Shown one piece after another: positions 55,958 through 64,000 of a stretch of DNA of 64,000 nt. Origin of the DNA: Trichomonas vaginalis G3 (taxonomy: Eukaryota > Parabasalia > Trichomonadida > Trichomonadidae). Numbering within the stretch: position 1 is the stretch's first letter; the number at the start of each line of letters is the position of its first letter. Where the stretch lies: contig NC_067207.1 of the NCBI RefSeq assembly GCF_026262505.1, positions 12,802,082 through 12,866,081 on the forward strand. The letters run 5' to 3'. The notes beneath the pieces are model-generated. The model saw only the letters and a program-made list of their open reading frames with translations. It had not been told where the DNA came from and did no database searches. Made by a program: the position numbers and the translations under genes.

Positions 55958-56664
55958 TTTCAAGAATACACGAATTTTTGTTATAGGTAAAATTATAACC
56001 AAATGATATTATTTTGCATATATTGTTTAATTGCATCTTAAATCTGGGTTTTAGTCTAAAAATCTTGGATCATAATTTTATTTTGAGGTTCAAAACAGGC
56101 AATATCTAATCACATTAATTTCACTACTAAAAATAGAAATATTTATCGGTTGATGATATATTCATTTGTGGATAAAATTCTTATGGATATCAAATCAATC
56201 ATTGGATTGTCTTAAATTCAATGATAGAAAGTCAATTGACCAATATAAACATATATACTCTTGGATGAAAAAACAGATTGAAAAAGAGCATAAGTTGATT
56301 TGAAAATTTCTTTGCTTAATGGATGACCTGAAAATTGCGATTAGCGACAGAAATATTCAGTATGCAAGAATGTTTCAATGAAATTCCTTAGAGTATTATT
56401 TAGAACCAATTTTCGCCAAGAAAGCATCATACAAACAAGGAATAGAGCTTACATCCTTAATAGTGAAAGATCAGTAGATGCGTAAGTGAGATAAATATCT
56501 TATCATCTGAAATTCAAGGAAAATTTTAGCAATTTACGATGTAACCAGAGAAATATCATAATATTTAGATTCCTTATGTGAATCATCATATTTATGCTAT
56601 ACGTGGAGCTACAAATGAGTAAAATATATTTTTTGCCAACGGTTTTAAGCTATCGGCAAATTTA
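55958..56664. other. intergenic, no gene seen
   Basis: AT-rich spacer between the divergent importin-like and ankyrin genes; no repeat or RNA gene. Confidence 0.6.
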
Positions 56665-57834
56665 ATGAGCCAAGGCTTTATTTTTAATTACGAATACATT
56701 GCGGCACACATTAAAGATTATATCGATGCGGACAAGTTGTTTTCTACTTTCGAAACAAACGACATCAAAAAAAATCATGAAATTTACAACCCTGACAACA
56801 AATGACTTCATTACTGTTATAAAGCAATCTCGTTCTTCTATCAAAGCAAACGAATTATATATCTGTACTCGAAATGCAAATATTTCTGTCCAGAATTTTG
56901 AAGATATCGTTTCAATTTTGAAATCACTCCAGAAATACATGAAACTTAGAATACTTGATGGAGTTATTAATTTTTTATTACAAACCCATAAAGAAATATC
57001 TGCTTCATCAGAGATAATACAGAATTCTCAATCAGAAGAATCATTTCAAAATCAACCACCAAAAAGTGACAAAGAAATTGAATTACTTAATTCCCAACTC
57101 AGTCAAATTAATGAAGAGAACAGTAATGAGAGAGAAATTCTTGCAGAAATTTCAGAACTTAAGAAATCTAATGATTTTGAACGAGTTTACAACTTACTTG
57201 ATAAGCTTTCATCCCAAGGCAATCAAAAAATGATTTCAAAATCATGTGATGAAGGACTTTTGGAAAAGAAATTCCAAAAATCTCCAGATGATGATATAGA
57301 ACATGTGCTTCATGTAGCAACTGAAAAGGGTAATCTTGCGCTTGTTAAATCTCTTATTGAATATGGCCGCGACAAAGATTTAATGAGTTCTTATGGATGG
57401 ACTCCACTCATTTATGCATCATCTAATGGTCATCTTGAAGTTGTTAAATATCTAATCTCAGTTGGAGCTGATAAAGAAGCAAAGAATAAATGGGGAAATA
57501 CTCCACTTATTTATGCATCAAGATATAATAATCTTGAAGTTGTTAAATATCTTATCTCAGTTGGAGCTGATAAAGAAGCAAAGAATAAAAATGGATGTTC
57601 TCCACTCATTTTTGCATCAAAAGAAGGTCATCTTGAATTTGTTAAATATCTTATCTCAGTTGGAGCTAATAAAGAAACAAAGAATAAATCTGGAAATACT
57701 CCACTCATTATTGCATCAGGCAATGGTCATCTTGAATTTGTTAAATATCTTATCTCAGTTGGAGCTGATAAAGAAGCAAGGACTAATTTTGGACTTACTG
57801 CACTCTCATATGCAAAAAAGAATGTAAGAAAATA

Positions 57835-59137
57835 TAGGGTGTCCAAAGGTGTGTTTAGCACAAACCTGAATACTGCGAATAGAAATAAACAAGTTACATA
57901 TATATAAAGTTTATTTAAATATAATCACCATTGGATTCAATCACGCGTTCGCAGCGATCGATCCAGGCTTGAAAGACACGCTTTAAATCATCATGAGAAA
58001 ATTGCTCAAATTGCTCTCTTACAAAATTTTCAAGATCATCTGGACTCGCGAATTCGCGTCCTTCAGCTCTCTTTTTTAGCGTGCCGAATAAATAAAAGTC
58101 AGAGGGTGCAATATCAGGTGAATAAATTGGGTTTGGAACAACTTTGACATTGTTTTCCACCAAGTAATTCATTACCTTATGACTTTTGTGAACTCTTGAA
58201 TTATCAAAATGAATTGCAAACTTTTGTTTTTGTTGTTTGGATTTCTCAAACTCATCAGAATTGATAATTTGAGTAAGAACATTGTCAATTAGATACTGAG
58301 CATTCATCGTATTAGGTTTTTGAAGAATATCAATTGCGATGATGCCATTCACGCCCCAAAAAACCGACAACATCATCATTGGTGTGTCAATTTTTTTCTT
58401 CGGGAATGTTTGCGGATTTTCATCCTTCGGGATCCACATGATTTTGGCTTCTGTTGCATATTGAAACCAAGACTCGTCCCCTGTTACTAAAAAGCGAAAC
58501 TTCTTGGATTGATACGCACACAATATAGAGAGGAGCTCTTTCGAAGATTGGACTCTAGATTTTTTTGAACTGAATTAAGGTTGTGCGGAACCCAACGTGT
58601 ATACGCTAGTTTGTAGTTCAAATAATTGTGCAGATAATAACTGACTGTTGTACGTGGTATCTTTGTCATCTCCTCTATCCTTCTGAGTGATGCTCTTGGG
58701 TCTTCATCTAGCGCTTGAAGAATTGCTTTGATTTTTCTTTGATCCGGCGATTTTTTGTCAATTTTTATGATGGGCGCCTTTTTGTTCATGAAGTGATACA
58801 TCCTAACATGATACGTTACAGTGGAATAGCTAGGAGCATCCATACCGAAGCATTTTACCAATGTCTCGTAGATTTTTTTACAGTCTTTGCATTTTTTTGC
58901 AAGAGCGAGGATGTTTTCTTTATGATTCATTAAAAAAATGAAAAAAATCCCGCCAAAATTTCCCGCGAAACCGCCTCTTGTCTCAAAATTCATTTTATAT
59001 CCCGGCATGGCGCCAAAATACAACATACTCATCATATACATATATTCATATTTTTTATTATATATTTATAATCAGCATATATCTCCTTTAATAGTCTCAT
59101 ATAGAGCGCTGTGCTAAACGCACCTTTGGACACCCTA
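57835..59137 (-). mobile_element. Tvmar1-type mariner copy 3 (1,303 bp)
   Basis: TAGGGTGTCC ends, TA duplications at 57833-57834 and 59138-59139, transposase on the minus strand. The longest and least damaged of the three copies. Confidence 0.92.
57915..59041 (-). pseudogene. mariner transposase, copy 3, single frameshift
   Basis: The first frame (59041 to 58487) has the DNA-binding half with helix-turn-helix IEEMTKIPRTTVSYYL. The second (58523 to 57915) has the DDE core: VTGDESW, HFDNSRVHKS and YSPDIAPSDFYLF, with 34 residues between the last two Asp (D,D34D). They are joined at the run of seven As (58562-58568 as Ts), where a -1 change of frame would make one protein. A -1 shift on the A AAA AAT string is possible, or the lineage is simply dead. 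Confidence 0.88.
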
Positions 59138-59164
59138 TATCTAAAATCTATTGGAGTTAAATAA

Positions 59165-59662
59165 TTTATTATTATAAATCGCCGAATAACACCTAATACA
59201 GATGTTATACTTTTTTTTCTTTCTTTCTTTCTATTACAATAAAGACGAATTGTTTTTATGAGAACATATCAGAAAGTGGAAAGCATACCCTTAAAATACG
59301 AGTGCAAGTTTCCTCAAATTTTTTAAAAATAAAAATGTTTATTAATTCTAATTTATTGAAAGATATCTGTAGTAAAGAGAGAAAAATGGTAATTCTAATT
59401 TGCTTCTTACATCATTGATTTTTTGGAATCCAAACATCACTATGAGCAGTTGGCTTTTATCTGTGTATATTGAAAAATTTATACTCAAGTTCATCATACA
59501 TTTTTGAGCTTAAAACGATTATTCTAAATTCAATCTGGGTATTATTAATCTCAATATTATGTTATTGATGTTTGGTTAGTGTAATGATATTTTGTTGACA
59601 AAACATTTGAAAAATTTATATTTAATAAACATTTATTGTTTTCTGTTTTATTGTTGTTATTA
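59165..59662. other. intergenic, no gene seen
   Basis: AT-rich spacer with a CTTT run near 59215-59230. The first coding signal is the possible PDE tail that ends at 59663. Confidence 0.55.
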
Positions 59663-59738
59663 TTATTGTTGTTGTTGGTGTTGTGTTTGATCAGTCTTAG
59701 GTTTATCTGATGCAGCAGCAAGTGCAGCTTTCTGAAGT

Positions 59739-61055
59739 TCAAGTTCTTCTGCGTGTTTTCTCTTCCAAATTGAAAGACAAAGCTTGGCGCATGTTTACAT
59801 TTAAAGCAGGAACAGCTTTAACTGCAGCTTGGAACATAGGAAGTGTAACAAATGTGTAGAAATCAATTTGCGATTTAGCTTTATCTAAATGGCTTCTATC
59901 ATTCTTCAGGCAATAATCACACCATCTATCAACAAGTTCGAATGGACGAGAAACGTTTGAAATATCACCACACTTAAGAATCATATACAACAACATAACG
60001 CGGTGATCATGGCGTTGCGTTGTGAAATCACTGTCATCATAGATATCAATGAATCGCTTCAAAATCTCGAAATGGCGTGCCATGTCTGTTGCAAGGATGT
60101 ATTGGATGATCAATGACCAAATTTCGTTGCATTCGTCTTGGTTTAATGTGGCCAACAAATTTGTTTCTTCGTGTGACATAATTTGGATTGCAATTGAACA
60201 ATGGTGTGTTTCCATGACGGACTGGTTCTTGTAAAGAATACCAAGTGGTGTTTCAGCTTTAATGTTGTAGATATTAGTGAAACCATCATGATTTGCATCA
60301 CGACAAATTGCAGCAACAACTAAATTGAATTCAAATTTCGTGAAAACTTTTTCATGACCGGAAATCATGATCTGATAAGTAACAAATTGTGTGACATCAA
60401 CAGCATGACGCCAGTTATGATATGGAACTTTCTTGTACATACTTCGAATAGCATATAAGAATCTGAAAAACTTTTCATTCGTGATAATGGAAGAAATCGA
60501 ATCAGGAAGTTGTGCTGTTGTTGCTGTAGAGAGAAGCATTGATACTCTTGCACTTCCTGTCTTTCCTGGTTTAGTATGAGTGATTGGTCGACTTGAAATT
60601 GAGTCGAAACTGTCATCAGGATCATCTTTTCCAAGTTTGGAGTTGTTATTTGATTGTGCAGGGAAAAGAAGGTTGTAGATATCATCTGGTTGGAAGATTT
60701 TGTCTTCTCGATCTTGAACTTCTTTTTCTGCAAATGTTGTACCATTTGTTGCACCTTTTCCTACTTGATCTTTAACTTGGAATGATTTATCATCAGAGTT
60801 ATATATATAAAGAACAGCTCCTGATGCTCCCAATGTGTTCTTTGCATTCATGATGATTGATTTAAGTGTTTGGTCACTGGAATCTTCTTTAATTGCACTG
60901 GACATTTCTGTGAAGATTGTTAATTGTTTGGAAAGATCAAGTGACGCTTGATAAAGTTTAGCGTTATATAATGAAATACCACAGAAAACATTGAATGCTG
61001 TCATCATACGAATATCTTCGTCATCAAATAATAATTCTGACTTTTCCGATAGCAT
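59739..61055 (-). CDS. class I cyclic nucleotide phosphodiesterase with altered metal site (438 aa)
   Basis: The N-terminus (IRMMTAFNVFCGISLYNAKLY) is the end of a GAF domain, followed by a linker and the catalytic domain: YHNWRHAVDVTQF (about 213-225), CRDANHDGFTN (about 243-253) and LKCGDISNVSRPF (about 350-362). Class I PDEs have HDxxH here; this protein has RD..H, so one zinc-binding His is Arg. The enzyme would hydrolyse cAMP or cGMP; activity is doubtful. It ends RRRT, but another frame continues KHAEELELQKAALAAAS and a Gln-rich tail to a stop at 59663, so the true C-terminus may be frameshifted. ATG at 61053-61055 with an initiator. Confidence 0.8.
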   Translation of the reverse strand: MLSEKSELLFDDEDIRMMTAFNVFCGISLYNAKLYQASLDLSKQLTIFTEMSSAIKEDSSDQTLKSIIMNAKNTLGASGAVLYIYNSDDKSFQVKDQVGKGATNGTTFAEKEVQDREDKIFQPDDIYNLLFPAQSNNNSKLGKDDPDDSFDSISSRPITHTKPGKTGSARVSMLLSTATTAQLPDSISSIITNEKFFRFLYAIRSMYKKVPYHNWRHAVDVTQFVTYQIMISGHEKVFTKFEFNLVVAAICRDANHDGFTNIYNIKAETPLGILYKNQSVMETHHCSIAIQIMSHEETNLLATLNQDECNEIWSLIIQYILATDMARHFEILKRFIDIYDDSDFTTQRHDHRVMLLYMILKCGDISNVSRPFELVDRWCDYCLKNDRSHLDKAKSQIDFYTFVTLPMFQAAVKAVPALNVNMRQALSFNLEEKTRRRT

Positions 61056-61070
61056 TTATACAATTTTTTG

Positions 61071-61075
61071 AATGA
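61071..61075 (-). promoter_or_regulatory. initiator TCATT for the phosphodiesterase gene
   Basis: TCATT on the minus strand, the A at 61073, 18 bases before the ATG. It overlaps the start codon of the divergent mannosidase gene. Confidence 0.5.
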
Positions 61076-64000
61076 AACATGTGCAAGTTGGTATTATAAG
61101 TGATAAATCATTTGATTACAAGCAGCTTATCAAAGTTTTAACGAAGAACAACACAATGCATACTATCTACAATGCTTTAGAAGGACCTTTAGAAATTTCT
61201 TTCACTGAATTCAGTGATGAGTTAAAACATTCCTATAATTTGCTTTTATACATCATTGGTGGATCAAAAGATATTGTTAAAGATGTTGATAATTCAACCC
61301 TTTCCAAATTAAATTCGTGCGCTCAAAAAGCTATCGTGGTTGTAAACAATCATCATGAACAAAGCGAATTGTCATCACTCGAAACACAATTACAACCTGT
61401 TTTTGTCACAAATGTTTTTCTTCAAACTAATGAAGGAATTGATTCATTGCTTTATCTTATTTCTGAATTTACATTTGGTAAACCAAACATCATTTACGAT
61501 CCACAGAACATCTTAAGAAAGTTTAATAAGTATTTAGAAATTATCACACCAAAACGCGTTGTCGAATTCCATCCTGCTACAAATACTAAGGTTTGCACTA
61601 AGGCTAGTGCAAGTTTCCGTGTTCCTGCAAATGATAATTATGAATGGAAAGAATTTGATAATTCCAATGGATACGAATTTGGTGAAACCCGATATGACTG
61701 GTTTGCTTTCAGTGGAGATATCGAGATACCTTCATCTTACGATCCAACAAAGCATAATCTTCATGCAAAATTCAATATCAACAGAAATTACTTATGCAGA
61801 CCATGGGATGATGATTTTCCAGCTGGTCCTGAAGGTAGAATATGGCTGAATGGTGAAGCACTTGGTGCTATCGATGAATTCCATAACTCCCAAATTATAA
61901 AACAGGGAGGACACGTTGAAGTACGTATTTTCACTGGCCGTTGCACAGCATCTCACAATCTAACACAGTTTGGCCTTGAAATTACCGACAAAAATACAGA
62001 TGCTCTTTATTATAGATTAAAATTCATGACTGCACTCATCAAACAGCTTAAAGACACTAATACTGACAGAGCTAAACTCATCCATCTTGTCGATGCTGCT
62101 GTCAGAGAGCTCGATGTCCGAGATTTGAATGGACCAATTGGATTATTACCAGTAAGACGTCATGATCCACACGATATGGCCTTCTACTCTTCCGTTCCGA
62201 AGGCTCTTGAGATCCTCAGGAGCATCCACAACATCAGAGGAAGAGCAGAACCCGATGGACCATGCATTTCCATAATTGGCTACTCCCATTTGGACACTTG
62301 CTGGGAATGGCCATACTCCATTCTTCATTTTAAGAGCGCAAACACCGCTTCTTCAATGTTACACCTCATAGAAAATCCACCTGACGAATTTGATAATCCT
62401 GTCATGTGGAAATTCCTCGCCACAGCCAGCCAGCACTACAAATGGATGTCTGAGGATGATCCCACACTCTACTCCCGTGTTCTATCAGCGATTCATGATG
62501 GCAGATGGGTTGCAGATGGTGTAACATGGCTTGAACATGAAACAAATTTAATGAACGGCGAAAGTATGATCAGACAGTTCCTTTACGGCAAATCCTATTT
62601 CGAAGACATAATAGGACAAAAGCAGACAACACTTATATTACCAGATTGTTTCGGTTTCTCAGCGAGTTTGCCTCAAGTCATGAAGAATTTCGGCATCGAT
62701 TCATTTTTGACATCAAAAATTTCATGGTGCGAATACAACGATTTCCCTTACCACACATTTAATTGGAGAGGAAATGATGGCAGTGAAGTACTTGGCCACT
62801 TTGTTACTACTCCAAGCAGCTGGAGCTACCAGACATCAACATACACAGGAACAGCAACAATTCCTGAATTACTTGGAACATATGATTGCTACAAACAGAA
62901 GGATATCTGCAGACATAGTGCAATACATATGGCAGGAAATGGAGATGGTGGTGGTGGAATTACAGAAGAAATGATATGGAACTTCAATTTGATGAACGAG
63001 TTGCCAAGACTTGAAGGTGTTCCTGCTGTTAAATTCCCAACAATGTCCGAAATTTTCGATGAAATTCGCCGTAAAAAGGATAGTTTGCCAACATGGGATG
63101 ACGAATTATATTTGGAATATCATAGAGGAACACTAACATCACAAGAAGAGGTAAAGCGTCAAAACAGAAAGCTTGAATCTCATCTCAAGAATGCAGAGTT
63201 CATCTTGACTGTTCTCAAAGCCGTTTATAATTTCACCGGGGAAGTTGATTACCAGAAATCTCCGAAAAATTTGTGGGAAGAGGTATTATTGTATCAATTC
63301 CATGATGCATTGCCAGGAACAAGTGTTAATGAAGCAAACATGCAAATACTCACTAGAGGAACACAAACACTCCAAAAAGTTAAAGAAATTGAAAACTTTT
63401 TGGCTGAAAAATTATCTGAACAAGAAGATTCGAATTTGTTGATTTCCACTGTCTGCCCATTCTATGGATGGAAGTCCTGTGATAAAGTTCAGAGAGATGA
63501 GTTCAAAACAACATTCTATGAGAGAAATAAAGATGAATCTCATACAACATACGAGTTCTCATTTGATGATGTTGATACAACTGTCAAGAGCAAGTTCGAG
63601 TTTGACTTCCAGACAAAGACAGTTAAGAATGACAAGATGACAGTCGTTTTTAACGAAAAAGGCGGAATTAAATCTCTCAAAGTTGGCACTCGTCAGTTTA
63701 TCGAAGAAAATGATGACTGTCCATTCCATTTCTACGAAGATAGATCCATTAACTGGCCAGCCTGGGACATTCAGCTCTATCATAAAGAAATGGAACTCGA
63801 AAGTCCAGTTTTCACCTCTATTTCAGCCATAAACGACGACCAATTGGAAGTTACATGGGAAATCCCTGAAATTGGTGAAGCAAAGGCCGAAAAATCCGTC
63901 ATCAAACAAATTATTTCGATTAATGATACTACGATCGATATGAAAACCACTGTCAACTGGTCCCAACACGATAAACTCCTCAAGTACGTCCTCCCTACCA
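61072..64000 (+). CDS. GH38 class II alpha-mannosidase, MAN2C1-like (runs off window, 976 codons seen)
   Basis: One open frame from ATG 61072 to the window end. The catalytic domain has GYSHLDTCWEWP (about 403-414; HxD zinc ligands), WVADGVTWLEHETNL, GESMIRQFLYGKSYF, LILPDCFGFSASLPQ with the nucleophile Asp, and ISWCEYNDFPYHTFNW. This order and wording match cytosolic/vacuolar MAN2C1/Ams1-type enzymes, which trim free oligomannosides. A later FHDALPGTSV is also typical (QFHD.LPGTS). No signal peptide is seen. The start lies 16 bases from the divergent phosphodiesterase start. The C-terminus is outside the window. Confidence 0.92.
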   Translation, partial: MKHVQVGIISDKSFDYKQLIKVLTKNNTMHTIYNALEGPLEISFTEFSDELKHSYNLLLYIIGGSKDIVKDVDNSTLSKLNSCAQKAIVVVNNHHEQSELSSLETQLQPVFVTNVFLQTNEGIDSLLYLISEFTFGKPNIIYDPQNILRKFNKYLEIITPKRVVEFHPATNTKVCTKASASFRVPANDNYEWKEFDNSNGYEFGETRYDWFAFSGDIEIPSSYDPTKHNLHAKFNINRNYLCRPWDDDFPAGPEGRIWLNGEALGAIDEFHNSQIIKQGGHVEVRIFTGRCTASHNLTQFGLEITDKNTDALYYRLKFMTALIKQLKDTNTDRAKLIHLVDAAVRELDVRDLNGPIGLLPVRRHDPHDMAFYSSVPKALEILRSIHNIRGRAEPDGPCISIIGYSHLDTCWEWPYSILHFKSANTASSMLHLIENPPDEFDNPVMWKFLATASQHYKWMSEDDPTLYSRVLSAIHDGRWVADGVTWLEHETNLMNGESMIRQFLYGKSYFEDIIGQKQTTLILPDCFGFSASLPQVMKNFGIDSFLTSKISWCEYNDFPYHTFNWRGNDGSEVLGHFVTTPSSWSYQTSTYTGTATIPELLGTYDCYKQKDICRHSAIHMAGNGDGGGGITEEMIWNFNLMNELPRLEGVPAVKFPTMSEIFDEIRRKKDSLPTWDDELYLEYHRGTLTSQEEVKRQNRKLESHLKNAEFILTVLKAVYNFTGEVDYQKSPKNLWEEVLLYQFHDALPGTSVNEANMQILTRGTQTLQKVKEIENFLAEKLSEQEDSNLLISTVCPFYGWKSCDKVQRDEFKTTFYERNKDESHTTYEFSFDDVDTTVKSKFEFDFQTKTVKNDKMTVVFNEKGGIKSLKVGTRQFIEENDDCPFHFYEDRSINWPAWDIQLYHKEMELESPVFTSISAINDDQLEVTWEIPEIGEAKAEKSVIKQIISINDTTIDMKTTVNWSQHDKLLKYVLPT

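Larger units (their letters stand above)
56665..59164 (+). pseudogene. ankyrin-repeat protein gene, broken by an A-run frameshift and by Tvmar1
   Basis: The likely original ATG is at 56665 (MSQGFIFN). Its frame runs through YIDADKLFSTFE to a run of eight As at 56767-56774. Seven As would continue into the frame IMKFTTLTTNDFITV used by the rest of the gene. After a coiled-coil region (about 150-200) come about five ankyrin repeats of 33 residues with cores TPLIYASSNGHLEVVKYL and SVGADKEAKNK. At 57833 Tvmar1 copy 3 interrupts the last repeat. Without it the frame would continue 11 codons (ending KSIGVK) to a stop at 59162-59164. Ankyrin genes of this kind form a very large family in trichomonads. 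Confidence 0.85.

Noticed and set aside
57462-57827. 121-codon repetitive frame in the ankyrin gene
   Set aside because: A shifted reading of the ankyrin repeats, which are translated in another frame.
59557-59742. Asn-rich 61-codon frame
   Set aside because: It reads the Gln-rich PDE tail region and the following trinucleotide run out of frame; not an independent gene.

Overview
The window is AT-rich, intron-poor DNA that best fits the parabasalid Trichomonas vaginalis. The reasons are three near-identical copies of a Tvmar1-type mariner, two Maverick/Polinton elements, several host genes with an initiator-like TCA(C/T)(A/T) just upstream of the ATG, a GP63-like surface protein and an ankyrin gene of the trichomonad type. 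The species name is inference; no database was searched.

Left host block (1-5851, all minus strand): the start of a proteasome lid subunit like RPN7, a NOP9-like pumilio protein, bystin (ENP1), a small unknown gene and an EF-hand protein with a CaaX-like tail.

Mobile block (5852-42932): an outer Maverick with a 6-bp target duplication (GATTGT) and identical 182-bp terminal inverted repeats. Without later insertions it was about 10.7 kb. It carries a broken protein-primed DNA polymerase, a broken major capsid gene, an intact packaging ATPase and several small genes, but no recognisable integrase. Four elements have landed in it. (1) Tvmar1 copy 1 splits its first gene. (2) Tvmar1 copy 2 lies between genes. 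(3) A 22.5-kb inner Maverick (18068-40593; target duplication TTATT; 675/674-bp terminal repeats) has inserted. (4) A 1,270-bp noncoding element with 25-bp inverted ends and a TA duplication sits inside the right terminal repeat. The inner Maverick is largely intact: PolB, packaging ATPase, major capsid protein, candidate minor capsid proteins, integrase, a 1,025-aa phage-like fibre, a broken KilA-N gene, a tRNA-like sequence, and a gene duplicated in both terminal repeats. Small proteins match in pairs between the two elements, which suggests a conserved trichomonad Maverick gene set.

Right host block (42939-64000): a 2.8-kb gene-poor stretch, a pseudokinase, a CDK8-like kinase, a bromodomain-like protein, a GP63-like membrane protein without its zinc motif, an importin-beta-like protein, an ankyrin gene broken by a frameshift and by Tvmar1 copy 3, a cyclic-nucleotide phosphodiesterase with an altered metal site, and a class II alpha-mannosidase that runs off the window.

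In the Mavericks the genes appear to cover replication (PolB), integration (integrase), capsid assembly and DNA packaging (capsid proteins, ATPase) and possibly attachment (fibre). Many start codons that might be chosen are TTG or GTG; I always moved to the first supported ATG.
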